A DNA stretch of 64,000 nt from an uncultured Oligoflexales bacterium. GTDB lineage: Bacteria; Bdellovibrionota_B; Oligoflexia; Oligoflexales; JAPPIL01. Below the pieces are notes generated by a model. The model was not told the origin of the DNA, made no database searches, and saw only the letters and a program-made list of their open reading frames with translations. Position 1 is the stretch's first letter; every line of letters begins with the position of its first letter. This document shows positions 9,344-17,189 of the stretch, piece after piece. The translations under genes were made by a program, and so were the position numbers. The stretch is taken from contig OY282434.1 of the NCBI GenBank assembly GCA_958296095.1, forward strand, positions 868,001 to 932,000. The letters are read 5' to 3'.

Positions 9344-9525
9344 ACGTCGGGCGGGGATGTATATACTTTGAAAAATGACCTGCCAGAGCTGATAACATCC
9401 GCCTTGAATGATGAGCTTGATATGCGTCGCTTCCCACAGAAGGGCAGTTTTCTTGACATACAGCCGCGCTGACCATTTTTAGCGATCAATAGTGTTTTGG
9501 TCTATTAACTTTAGGAGAGCATATC

Positions 9526-10470
9526 ATGAAATTTCTAATAGTAATGCTGCTATGTGCATCGGCTAGCTCGGTGTACGGGCAACTATCGATGCGGATACGG
9601 ATCAGTAGAATTCTACCTTTTTCCGAGTACTACGGTGCGAAGACTCTGGAGTATTACTTAAAGCATGGGGTAGAGTCATGGAAACAGCTACAGTATCGAC
9701 GTGATGCGCAAAGCAAAACCATCGCGGGACTAGAACGATATATCATAGTTTATGGCGAGCACCCTCAGCTAGATGTGCGCCCCGTACTGTATGAAATTAT
9801 AGAGCGTATGGTAGCCATCCATTCGGCCTTGCCACGAGTGACAGAGACAGGCAGACCTCTCCTCTCTCCTGGAGACGGGATGATGGTAAGGGAAAATGCG
9901 CCGGGACCGTCCAAGGTGAGCAGGAACCCGATTAGTTTGGCTGCCTTGGATAATTCTTTCGTGCCCGATGAAATCTGGGATCTGTACACCAGCTATGGCG
10001 ACAAGATTCGATCAAAACTGGAGAAAGTGCTGCAAAAAGCACCTGAGCACGCGCTGGCGGATGTGCACAGGAAAGAATTTATGCGCATGTTTGATGACGA
10101 ATTCGATCGATCTGGCACTAGAGAGATCGCCAGTGTTAGCGGCGGTAGGATAGATGAGGGGGGAGATATTTATATTTTGAAAAAGGACTTGCCAGAGCTG
10201 GAACCATCCGACTGGAATGATGAGATTGATACGCATCGTTTTCCCCCGAAGGGCAGTTTTCTTGGCATAGCTAGGCCTGATGACAATGTTGACTCAATGA
10301 CAACACTAAGATACGCCCTTGCTGACCCTCGGACGATAGAGGAGGAGAAGAGAGAATTTTTTCGCACGCTTAATAGGCTGGCAGAGGAACATGGCCTGGA
10401 CCGCCGGCTAGAAGTCGATGACACACCTCCCCGACCTCCCCGGCCCAGAGGAGGGGGGGAACAATACTAG
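9526..10470 (+). CDS. Exported 'SSVYG' protein, intact paralogue
   Basis: 314 residues. The leader, ribosome-binding site and signal peptide are the same as at 7455. Shared blocks include PFSEYYGAKTLEYYLKHG, WKQLQYRRDAQSKTIAGLE, VRPVLYEIIERMVAIHSALP and RKEFMRMFDDEFDRSGTREI. The C-terminus is longer than in the interrupted copy and ends in a Pro/Arg/Gly-rich tail (DDTPPRPPRPRGGGEQY). No cysteine in the mature protein, no known domain. It converges with the lipoprotein gene on the other strand, the two stop codons overlapping by four bases. Confidence 0.75.
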   Translation: MKFLIVMLLCASASSVYGQLSMRIRISRILPFSEYYGAKTLEYYLKHGVESWKQLQYRRDAQSKTIAGLERYIIVYGEHPQLDVRPVLYEIIERMVAIHSALPRVTETGRPLLSPGDGMMVRENAPGPSKVSRNPISLAALDNSFVPDEIWDLYTSYGDKIRSKLEKVLQKAPEHALADVHRKEFMRMFDDEFDRSGTREIASVSGGRIDEGGDIYILKKDLPELEPSDWNDEIDTHRFPPKGSFLGIARPDDNVDSMTTLRYALADPRTIEEEKREFFRTLNRLAEEHGLDRRLEVDDTPPRPPRPRGGGEQY

Positions 10471-11336
10471 TCGTCCTCCCCTTCTTCCCTTACTTGAGAA
10501 GAGTAGATTGTAGTGAAGTCATAGTAGAAAAATTTAAGTGCCCCATCTGAGCGCACGAACTGGGCACTGCCATCGGCTTCGAGTATAGAAGAGGATAAGG
10601 TAAAATCAAACAGCCGCGGCTCTTCTCCCAGTAATTCGTCGTTTGATGTGCTCGAAACCGTCAGTGTGCCGCTGCTGTGCCCGACCATCACTAGGGCGAG
10701 TGTGGAATCACAGCCATGGGGTTCATTTGATGTTGCGCCCTTAAGTTTCGCCTCAATACTTGGCACTGTGAAATTGAGGCTATGGTAACCGCCTTTTGAT
10801 CGTTTGGAGCAAGTAATGGCATTAGCACTGGAGGCATCTTTGAGTTTTTTAAGGTAGGCCGCGGCTAGTGCGTCAATTGCCACTAAAGTGTTCCTACAGT
10901 TGTTGCCCGAACTGAAATCAGCCAGAACCATCTTGCCCTTAGGAAACATGGCATTGAATATGGGTGAGCTTGTTAGATTTTTGATGAGGTCGGCTTGGGT
11001 ACTGCTATCTCCTTCACCATCCTCCTTATCAGCGTTCAACCACCTAGGCATGGCAGAGGAGAGAAGATATTTCTTGGCATCGAGCTTGCGAAAATTTTCC
11101 AAGACACCTGTTCCACAAAAACTTTTGACAAAACTCTCCGCCTCGTCAACGCTTAAGGGCGACAGGGCGGCGGTCTCAGGCGATTGTGCCGAGTTGTCCT
11201 CGCCCGTGGCGGATGGGTTGGAATCGTCCGTCGCGGCTGGCTGGGCAACATCATTTGTATCCTCTCTTCCAGCTCGTGAGCACCCTCCTAGCACATAGCC
11301 TCCTAAAAACATTAGCATTAACAGTGTGGCTGGCAT
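10467..11336 (-). CDS. Ser/Thr/Asp-rich lipoprotein of unknown function
   Basis: 289 residues from the ATG at 11336, fixed by AAGGAGGTCACT directly upstream. Lipobox VLGGC (C19) is followed by an acidic low-complexity linker (EDTNDVAQPAATDDSNPSAT) and a domain with three or four spaced cysteines (FCGTG, NNCRNT, ITCSKRSKGG, GCDSTLALV). No family recognised. Upstream it carries the ~90 bp leader shared with the lipoprotein genes at 30487 and 37394, although the proteins beyond the signal are not obviously similar. Confidence 0.75.
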   Translation of the reverse strand: MPATLLMLMFLGGYVLGGCSRAGREDTNDVAQPAATDDSNPSATGEDNSAQSPETAALSPLSVDEAESFVKSFCGTGVLENFRKLDAKKYLLSSAMPRWLNADKEDGEGDSSTQADLIKNLTSSPIFNAMFPKGKMVLADFSSGNNCRNTLVAIDALAAAYLKKLKDASSANAITCSKRSKGGYHSLNFTVPSIEAKLKGATSNEPHGCDSTLALVMVGHSSGTLTVSSTSNDELLGEEPRLFDFTLSSSILEADGSAQFVRSDGALKFFYYDFTTIYSSQVREEGEDD

Positions 11337-11398
11337 AGTGACCTCCTTATTTTGACCATCAATCTTTCGCACTCAACCTTGTGGTGCGCTCAGTAAGC

Positions 11399-11488
11399 AT
11401 CGACCGTTTTTTTTTTGCTTTAGCTGAACTTGTGATTTTGTCAGAGTTTTTTTGTAACTCGCCAATATGTTGGCTGAATTTTTTGGCT
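11399..11488 (-). promoter_or_regulatory. Shared lipoprotein leader, copy 1
   Basis: Read on the minus strand: AGCCAAAAAATTCAGCC, the dyad GCCAA-CATA-TTGGC, GAGTTACAAAAAAA, TCTGACAAAATCACAAG, CTAAAGCAAAAAAAAAA and CGGTCGAT. The same ordered block occurs at 30345-30433 and 37251-37344, each time 50-65 bases before a lipoprotein start. Conservation over ~90 bp next to diverged coding sequence suggests a functional promoter or operator region. Confidence 0.7.
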
Positions 11489-11494
11489 GTGCTC

Positions 11495-11957
11495 CGCACG
11501 CGCGGCGCTGCTCTTTGTAACGCTAGCTGTAGTGGCCCTCTCTGCCTGCCATCAGACACCTCGCGGTTGCGTTCAGACTTGCCGTCAGACCTCTCTGCTG
11601 TTGCGTTCAGGCTTGCCTACCGAGAGCTCCATGAAGGGCGCGGTGAGGCCGTTCGCTGCGCTGCGGCTTTTTTGTATCGCTCGCTTCCTAGCTCGCTGCT
11701 TGTTCTCAGACCTCTCGCGATTGCGTTCAGATTATTTTTTGCACAAGGTATGTGCCACACCTATCTCAAGGGCGAGTTTCTCGGTAGGGCTGCACCGTGC
11801 CAAGACAACGGAGCTGCGCACGACTCTTTGTAACGCTCGCTTCCTAGCTCGCTGCATGTTCTCAGATCTCCCTGTACTGCGTTCGGGCTTGTCCTCAAGT
11901 CTCTCGGCGGTTGCGTTCAGGCTTGCCTACCGAGAGCGCCATAAATAGTGCAGAGTG
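11495..11957. repeat. Mosaic repeat cluster with a partial reversed hairpin element
   Basis: A chain of the repeat modules on the opposite orientation: GTTGCGTTCAGGCTTGCC, TACCGAGAGCTCCATGAA, CGCTCGCTTCCTAGCTCG. A partial reversed copy of the hairpin element is at about 11745-11812 (GTGCCACACCTATCTCAAG to AAGACAACGGAG). No credible gene. Confidence 0.8.
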
Positions 11958-12787
11958 CTAGTTCTTAAGATGGCGTTTGATGTTGTCCAACTCCTCCGTG
12001 GTAAGCTGTAGGACATCCCGAATCTGCTCATCTGGCATGCCTCGTGTCAGCATGCGAGCAACTGCCTCATAGCACTTCTGCTCGATACCCCGTTCGATAC
12101 CCTGCTCAATACCCTGCTCAATACCCTGTTGCTTGCCCTTGCGGAGTCCTTGTCGCAGGCCCTGTTGTTTGGCCCCGTCAAAGCCAAATTCTATCGTCGG
12201 CATTAACCTTTCCTCCTCCTTCAGCCGTGGAAAACGCTTGCGCTCCACCTGCGCAAACCCCTCCCTGCCGTAAGCCTTATCGGCACACTCGTAGTAATCC
12301 ATTAACACACTCAATACAAAGCCCCTCTCCTGCCGCGCTGCGCTGCGCGCTGCGCTACGCGGCTCTTTGTAACGCTCGCTTTCTAGCTCGCTCTTTGTCC
12401 TCAGGCCTCCTGCTATTACGCTCAGGCTTGTTCTCAGACCTCTCGCGCTTGCGTTAAAGCCCTAGTTGCGCATGCCGAACAGTGCTAAACTGACCGCCTC
12501 CCCGCCTCGCCGCATACGACGATAGGACAAGGCGTGAAAGTTAACCAGCAGACAGTGAAAATTAGGCAAGCGCTTGAAGTGCTGCCGTAGCTCTGCGGGT
12601 GCACCCTGCTGTTGTAACGCCCAGCTGAGGTAGTCAGAGTAGACCACAGCCCGCTTGTCTTGGCAGCAGGTGACGATGATAGGCAGAATGATGCCACCAG
12701 ATTCTTGGGCGATGGCGTTGTAGTAGCCCAACATCTGGCGAATAGCGTTGTTGTCACGATAGCTCTTGTGTTCCAAGATGATGGAGC
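11958..12787 (-). pseudogene. Rpn/PD-(D/E)XK-type transposase-like nuclease gene split by a repeat
   Basis: Two fragments in order. 12787-12462 encodes IILEHKSYRDNNAIRQMLGY through FHALSYRRMRRGGEAVSLALFGMRN, with the E-x-K part of the nuclease site and the ILPIIVTCCQDKR block of the Rpn (recombination-promoting nuclease) family. 12318-11958 encodes the family C-terminus, with a GIEQ/GKQQ repeat coil and MLTRGMPDEQIRDVLQLTTEELDNI. A repeat block (12319-12461) separates them and supplies a stop. The N-terminus with the catalytic Asp is missing, replaced by repeat at 12788. Not functional as one enzyme. Confidence 0.75.
12319..12461. repeat. Repeat block inserted inside the Rpn-like gene
   Basis: Contains GCGCTGCGCTGCG, CGCTCGCTTTCTAGCTCGC and TCTTTGTCCTCAGGCCTCC modules, none of them related to the coding sequence on either side. 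Direct evidence that these modules enter genes. Confidence 0.8.
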
Positions 12788-12889
12788 TACGCACGGCTCT
12801 TTGTAACGCTCGCTTGCTAGCTCGCTGCTTGTTCTCAGATCCCTCGCTCTTGCGTTGAGGCTTGCCCCCCACCTCTTGCCGACCGAGAG

Positions 12890-13037
12890 CTCCATGAAGG
12901 GCGGGGCGAGGCCGTACGAAAACTCGACCACAAATACTGCCAATATTGCAACCAGATTATTATTTTAGATAAAGCATGTGCCATACCCGCTCAGGTCGAG
13001 TTTCTCGGTAGGGCTGCGCCTCGCCAAGACAACGGAG
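12890..13037 (-). repeat. MITE-like hairpin element, full copy (reversed)
   Basis: Runs from CTCCATGAAGGGCGGGGC to GCCAAGACAACGGAG. The stem segments CTCGACC and GGTCGAG are perfectly complementary and enclose ~80 bases with the conserved AAATACTGCC and ATAAAGCATGTGCC blocks. The stem sequence differs from that of other copies but still pairs. Confidence 0.75.
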
Positions 13038-13141
13038 CTGCGCTGCGGCTCTTTGTATCGCTCGCTTCCTAGCTCGCTGCTTGTTCTCAGATCCCTCGCT
13101 CTTGCGTTGAGGCTTGCCCCCCACCTCTTGCCGACCGAGAG

Positions 13142-13256
13142 CTCCATGAACGGCACCGGGCAGACCGTGCGAAAACTCGACCACAAATACTGCTATATTG
13201 CTGTCAGATTATGCTTTTAGATAAAGCATGTGCCCATACCTGTTGAGGTCGGGTTG
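13142..13256 (-). repeat. MITE-like hairpin element, copy lacking one end
   Basis: Starts TCCATGAACGGCACCGG and carries CTCGACC, AAATACTGCTATATTGC, the inner GCTTTTAGATAAAGC hairpin and GGTCGGG. It then breaks off into GCACGCGGCTTCC instead of the usual TTTCTCGGTAGG end. Confidence 0.65.
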
Positions 13257-13285
13257 CACGCGGCTTCCTTGCCGCTTTCTCGCTC

Positions 13286-13325
13286 GCTGCGCTACGCTGC
13301 GCTACGCTGCGCTACGCTGCGCTGC
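13286..13325. repeat. Short tandem repeat, four units of 10 bp
   Basis: GCTGCGCTAC three times in a row followed by GCTGCGCTGC. The unit is a fragment of the repeat family, apparently expanded by slippage. Confidence 0.85.
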
Positions 13326-13980
13326 TTTTTTGTAACGCTCGCTTCCTAGCTCGCTCTTTGTTCTCAGATCTCCCTGTATTGCGTTCAAGCTTACCCTCAG
13401 GCCCCTCTCTGCTTGTTTCCAAGTTTCTCGCTGCTGCGTTCAGGCTTGCCTACCGAGATCTCCATGAAGGGCGCGGTGAGGCCGTTCGCTGCGCTGCGGC
13501 TTTCTGTATCGCTCGCTTCCTAGCTCGCTGCATGTCCTCAGACCTTTTGCTATCGCGTTCAGATTATTTTTTGCACAAGGTATGTGCCACACCTATCTCA
13601 AGGGCGAGTTTCTCGGTAGGGCTGCACCGTGCCAAGACAACGGAGACTTGTGCTACTTGCCTCTTGCCCCCAAGCCTCCCTGCATGTGCTCACAACCTAT
13701 TTTAGGGAGAGTTTCTCGGTAGGTCTGCACCGCGCGCCAAGACAACGGAGGTACGGGCTAAGGAAGGTCTTTGCCTCCTGTCATTGCATTCAAGCTTGCC
13801 TGCTAGCCCCTTTGCTTGCCATACTCGCTGGCATGCTTACTGTGTACTATGTGTGACAAAACATGGGTGAATTTGTATAGTGTGATCACCAGGTCTGTCA
13901 ATATCTCTAAATTACAGAGTTTTTTCTGTTCGGAGCACGTGGCAACAGGGCATGGTCGAACTCTTCGTTTAGCGGCAGGA

Positions 13981-14952
13981 TCACAACCCCAACTCTTGCA
14001 GCACAAGCCGCAGGCCATCATCACGCAATCTCTGCACGGTCTCTGCGACCACCGCCTCAGGGTCAGTGCCGATGGCAACACTGAACGCAGTGCGTGCTTG
14101 CCGCCCTGTCGGTGCCAGAGCCACCGCGTTAACCACATAACTACTCCGTGTGGCAGTGTGCTGCACATGACAGCCGAACGGCAAAGCACAACTACCACCG
14201 AGAGCTTTAATGACAGCTCGCTCAAGCATCACTGCCTGTCGTGTCACACCGCAATCCAACTGCCGCAAGGCCGCGCGGTGCTCGCAATCAATCCGACTCT
14301 GCACTGCTATCACGCCTTGCGCACAACTCGGCACATACCACGTTGGATCGAGCACCCGATACGGCAGGTCTTGCAACTCAAGCCGTTGCACCGCCGCGTG
14401 AGCAAGTAGCAGGGCATCGAATTCACCCTGCCGTAAACGCTTGAGCCGTGTATCGACATTACCGCGCTGGGCTATCACCTTCACGCCCGCGTTCGCCTGT
14501 TCTAACAGATAGCGCCGCCGCAAACTGCCCGTGGCAATCGTTAACCCTCGCCAACGCCGCAACGCGGTGGCCGTGAATGTTTTGTCTGTCGCAGCATCAG
14601 CATCAGCTTCATCCAGCAACCTGCGATGACACGGCTGGCAAACTAACACATCGCCAGCACTGGCGCGTTTGAGCACACAAGCAAAGGTAAGTTCCGTGTG
14701 CATCGTTTGCACAGGCATGTCTTTCAAACTATGCACGGCGAGATCAACACGGCGTTCACAAAGTGCGGTCTCGATTTCTTTGGCAAACAGCCCCTTGCCA
14801 CCAAAATCGTAGAGCGGTGCGTCTGTAAGTCGATCACCCTGCGTTGTTATGACTTGCAATTTACCCTGCAAACCAACACGTGGCAGTAAGCTTAACACGT
14901 GCCGAGCTTGCCACAACGCCAGCTTGCTGCCGCGCGTCGCAACGCTAAGCAT
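13981..14952 (-). CDS. hemC: Hydroxymethylbilane synthase (porphobilinogen deaminase)
   Basis: 323 residues, the usual length. It polymerises four porphobilinogens to hydroxymethylbilane in haem synthesis, in the cytoplasm. Visible features: TRGSKLALWQA at the N-terminus, the catalytic Asp in AVHSLKDMP (D78), TGSLRRR and QRGNVDTRL substrate-binding arginines, and the dipyrromethane cofactor cysteine in ALGGSC (C255). Its start codon shares one base with the hemA stop (TAATG), so the two are translationally coupled. Confidence 0.95.
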   Translation of the reverse strand: MLSVATRGSKLALWQARHVLSLLPRVGLQGKLQVITTQGDRLTDAPLYDFGGKGLFAKEIETALCERRVDLAVHSLKDMPVQTMHTELTFACVLKRASAGDVLVCQPCHRRLLDEADADAATDKTFTATALRRWRGLTIATGSLRRRYLLEQANAGVKVIAQRGNVDTRLKRLRQGEFDALLLAHAAVQRLELQDLPYRVLDPTWYVPSCAQGVIAVQSRIDCEHRAALRQLDCGVTRQAVMLERAVIKALGGSCALPFGCHVQHTATRSSYVVNAVALAPTGRQARTAFSVAIGTDPEAVVAETVQRLRDDGLRLVLQELGL

Positions 14953-16241
14953 TAGCTGCTACCAGGATGTCGGTAGAGATGGCGAAAGGTATAGAGCACA
15001 TGTTCTTCACGCACCGACGCATCCTTCAAACGCAGGCTCACCTGCCCGACGATTTTGTTGACGATAATGTCAGCCAGCTGGTGAATGCCATCCCGTTGTT
15101 GCACAGTCAACGTGCCGTAGAGCGATTTCGCCAGTGTCTGGTCGGTCTGGGCTTTGATAACATCGCTGAGAAAATTCTTGAACCCAGCAACGCTCATACC
15201 AATCTCGCGCTCGATAAAACTCTTGTGCAAGGTATTGATGCCCTGCGCAACGTACTCCATTGCCTGTGCCACCGCCTGTTGGCGGGCCTGGAGGTTTTGG
15301 TCGGTAACCTGCCTGAGGTCATCGAGATCAAACAAATATACGTCTTCAATCTTCTGACAGCGAGGATCGATGTTGCGCGGTAGCGAAATGTCGATCAAAG
15401 CCATGGCCTTGCCACGTCGCTGACGTTGTGCCTGCTCGATGTGTGCAGGCAAGATAACGTATTCTCGCCTCGTGGTGGCAGTAATGACAACCTCAGCCCA
15501 CGCCAGACGTGCAGGCAGATCGGCGAAATTGACGGCAATGGCGTTATCGGGCAACTGGCGACACAGTGCTGAGGCACGGGCGAGAGTGCGGTTGACAACT
15601 GCCAGCGAACGCACCCCCTGCTTAACAGCATTGCGCGCAGTGATACTCGCCATTTCACCCGCACCGACAACCAACACGTTAGCATTGGCAATGTTAGTAA
15701 AAATTTTCTTGGCCAACAAAATCGCCGCGTGACTTATCGACACGGTGCGCTTGCCAATCTCGGTATGCGTGCGAATTTTTTTGGCCGTTGCCAGCGCGGT
15801 CTGTAAAATCTGTGTCATCACCACACCACAAGTCTGCGCCTCATTTGCCAGCGCAAAAGCCCGCTTGAACTGCCCCGTGATTTGCGTTTCACCGATAATC
15901 AAAGAGTCAATCCCCGCCGCCACCGAGAGAATATGTTCTACCGCTTGCCACTGGGTCAGCACGTAAAGGTTCTTCCTCCAGGTCTCGCGTTGCGGGGCAA
16001 GTTGGGTATGCACCGCGGCAAAAAGTGTAGCATAATCACATGCACCCGCAACTACGCCGTACAGCTCACAACGATTGCAGGTCGAAAGAATTACCAGTTC
16101 GCGCAGGGCAAAGTCCGTGCTGACAGCGCGGCTAAGCTCAACGATCTTGGCATCGGTAAGATGAAACTGCTCCCGCAGCGATAGGCTCGCGGTCTTGTGG
16201 CTGATACCGACACAGAAAACTGTCATGTCCTGCCACACCAT
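14952..16241 (-). CDS. hemA: Glutamyl-tRNA reductase
   Basis: 429 residues from the ATG at 16241 (AAGGGG 10 bases upstream). A second ATG at 16226 begins MTVFCVGISHKT and is closer to the family start, so either is possible; the longer open frame to 16502 reads through hemX and is rejected. It reduces Glu-tRNA to glutamate-1-semialdehyde, the first step of C5 haem synthesis. Visible: GISHKTASLSLRE, the catalytic Cys in STCNRCE (C55), the NADPH-binding VLVVGAGEMA and the C-terminal dimerisation helices. It lies between the hemX-like gene and hemC in one operon. Confidence 0.94.
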   Translation of the reverse strand: MVWQDMTVFCVGISHKTASLSLREQFHLTDAKIVELSRAVSTDFALRELVILSTCNRCELYGVVAGACDYATLFAAVHTQLAPQRETWRKNLYVLTQWQAVEHILSVAAGIDSLIIGETQITGQFKRAFALANEAQTCGVVMTQILQTALATAKKIRTHTEIGKRTVSISHAAILLAKKIFTNIANANVLVVGAGEMASITARNAVKQGVRSLAVVNRTLARASALCRQLPDNAIAVNFADLPARLAWAEVVITATTRREYVILPAHIEQAQRQRRGKAMALIDISLPRNIDPRCQKIEDVYLFDLDDLRQVTDQNLQARQQAVAQAMEYVAQGINTLHKSFIEREIGMSVAGFKNFLSDVIKAQTDQTLAKSLYGTLTVQQRDGIHQLADIIVNKIVGQVSLRLKDASVREEHVLYTFRHLYRHPGSS

Positions 16242-16255
16242 CTCAGTTATGCCCC

Positions 16256-17032
16256 TTACTGCCAGAGCAGCCCAAAAAACGCCAAGGCTAGCAGCAGAAA
16301 GCCGCCGAGACTCAGCCTGGCAACACGCCGCGGTGAATTGGTGCGCATTTTGTTGCTGATGAGAATAGCTAGATACCAGCCCCACACTGCCAATGCCCAG
16401 GTTATCTTCAGTCTTAAGCCATCGGCCAGCGCGTGGGAATGCAGTTGGCTGTAGATCGCGCCCGTCAGCAGTGCCACGGTAAGAAAGATAAACCCTATCC
16501 ACAAACAGAACAGCAGCAAATGCCCAATGCGGTCGAGCGCAGGCATCTCAATGCCAATCCACTTCAGGAGTTTTTTCTTGAGAATATGCCGTTGCCACAG
16601 ATACAGCACCGCCAATGCACACGCACCAATGGCGAAGGCCTCGCCACAGATAGCGAGCAAGATATGCAGGTTGAGCATGGCGCTGTTCGTTCCCGTTAAA
16701 GGCATGTTGCCCGCACTGAACAGCAGATGCAACAGCAGGATAAGCGTCGCCAGCGGGGCAAGGAAGGCAATGATCGCTCTGACCTTGAAGAAGAGGGCCG
16801 CGGCAGTCCCCACCCACGCGACCGCCATAGTCAACAGCAGCGCACTGTGCGGCACAAACAACAGTACCGTCGCACTAAGCGTCACCGTCCCACCCATGAA
16901 GGCATAGAGAGCAAGTCGCTGACACAGATTGCGCCTAAGCGTGGTCCGAAAAACTGCCAGCTCTAGCACTGAGGCCAGCGCGAATAACGACAAGCTCGTG
17001 TAGCAACTGCTGTAAAAGAGCATGTGGTTCAA
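16256..17032 (-). CDS. HemX/CcsA-type inner-membrane protein (cytochrome c assembly family)
   Basis: 258 residues with about eight hydrophobic helices. The C-terminal part (RLKITWALAVWGWYLAILIS, ARLSLGGFLLLALAFFGLLW) matches the CcsA/YpjD/HemX group, whose members handle haem or help cytochrome c assembly. Its stop is 15 bases before the hemA start. The order hemX-hemA-hemC is a known arrangement, and HemX has been linked to control of HemA level in Bacillus. The exact role here is inferred from family and linkage. Confidence 0.8.
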   Translation of the reverse strand: MNHMLFYSSCYTSLSLFALASVLELAVFRTTLRRNLCQRLALYAFMGGTVTLSATVLLFVPHSALLLTMAVAWVGTAAALFFKVRAIIAFLAPLATLILLLHLLFSAGNMPLTGTNSAMLNLHILLAICGEAFAIGACALAVLYLWQRHILKKKLLKWIGIEMPALDRIGHLLLFCLWIGFIFLTVALLTGAIYSQLHSHALADGLRLKITWALAVWGWYLAILISNKMRTNSPRRVARLSLGGFLLLALAFFGLLWQ

Positions 17033-17189
17033 CCTAACACCATCTGCTGCTCAGTACCTGCTGAAAATAATAGCATATAGTGCAAATCAGCGACAGCGGC
17101 AAAAACTAAGCGGCACAGATAGCCCCGCGCTGTTGCGCGTTTTTTGCACAGTCCAACGCGCGGCGCTCCTCCTCGCCGACATACAAAGA

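Larger units (their letters stand above)
7455..9472 (+). pseudogene. Exported 'SSVYG' protein gene interrupted by an IS5-family element
   Basis: The start at 7455 (after AGGAGAGCATATC) encodes MKFLIVMLLCASASSVYG, a signal peptide identical to that of the gene at 9526, and the next ~220 residues are clearly homologous. At codon ~231 the frame runs into the IS at 8149 and ends at 8171 after eight IS-encoded residues (238 aa product). Removing 8149-9343 and one copy of the 4-base duplication rejoins the frame exactly (GAG ACG TCG GGC GGG GAT) and continues through TLKNDLPELITSA to a TGA at 9470-9472. A truncated product may still be secreted. Function unknown. Confidence 0.85.
12788..13800. repeat. 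Large mosaic repeat cluster
   Basis: About 1 kb without a gene. It holds one complete reversed hairpin element (12890-13037), a nearly complete one (13142-13256), two partial ones (about 13565-13645 and 13690-13752) and many AGCGAGC/CGCTCGCTTCCTAGC modules. Long frames in this stretch are artefacts of repeat composition. Confidence 0.85.

Noticed and set aside
13902-13926. Short hairpin CTCT...AGAG followed by T6
   Set aside because: Only a four-base stem and no plus-strand gene upstream.
13816-14409. Plus-strand frame of 197 codons overlapping hemC
   Set aside because: It lies antisense to hemC, has no ribosome-binding site or recognisable domain, and hemC is certain.
14952-16502. 516-codon version of hemA
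   Set aside because: The extra 87 N-terminal codons overlap the end of the hemX-like gene and match nothing in glutamyl-tRNA reductases.
17126-17145. Rho-independent terminator CGCGC-TGTT-GCGCG followed by T6 on the plus strand
   Set aside because: Well formed, but both neighbouring genes are on the minus strand, where no T-run follows the hairpin; no transcript for it to end is known.
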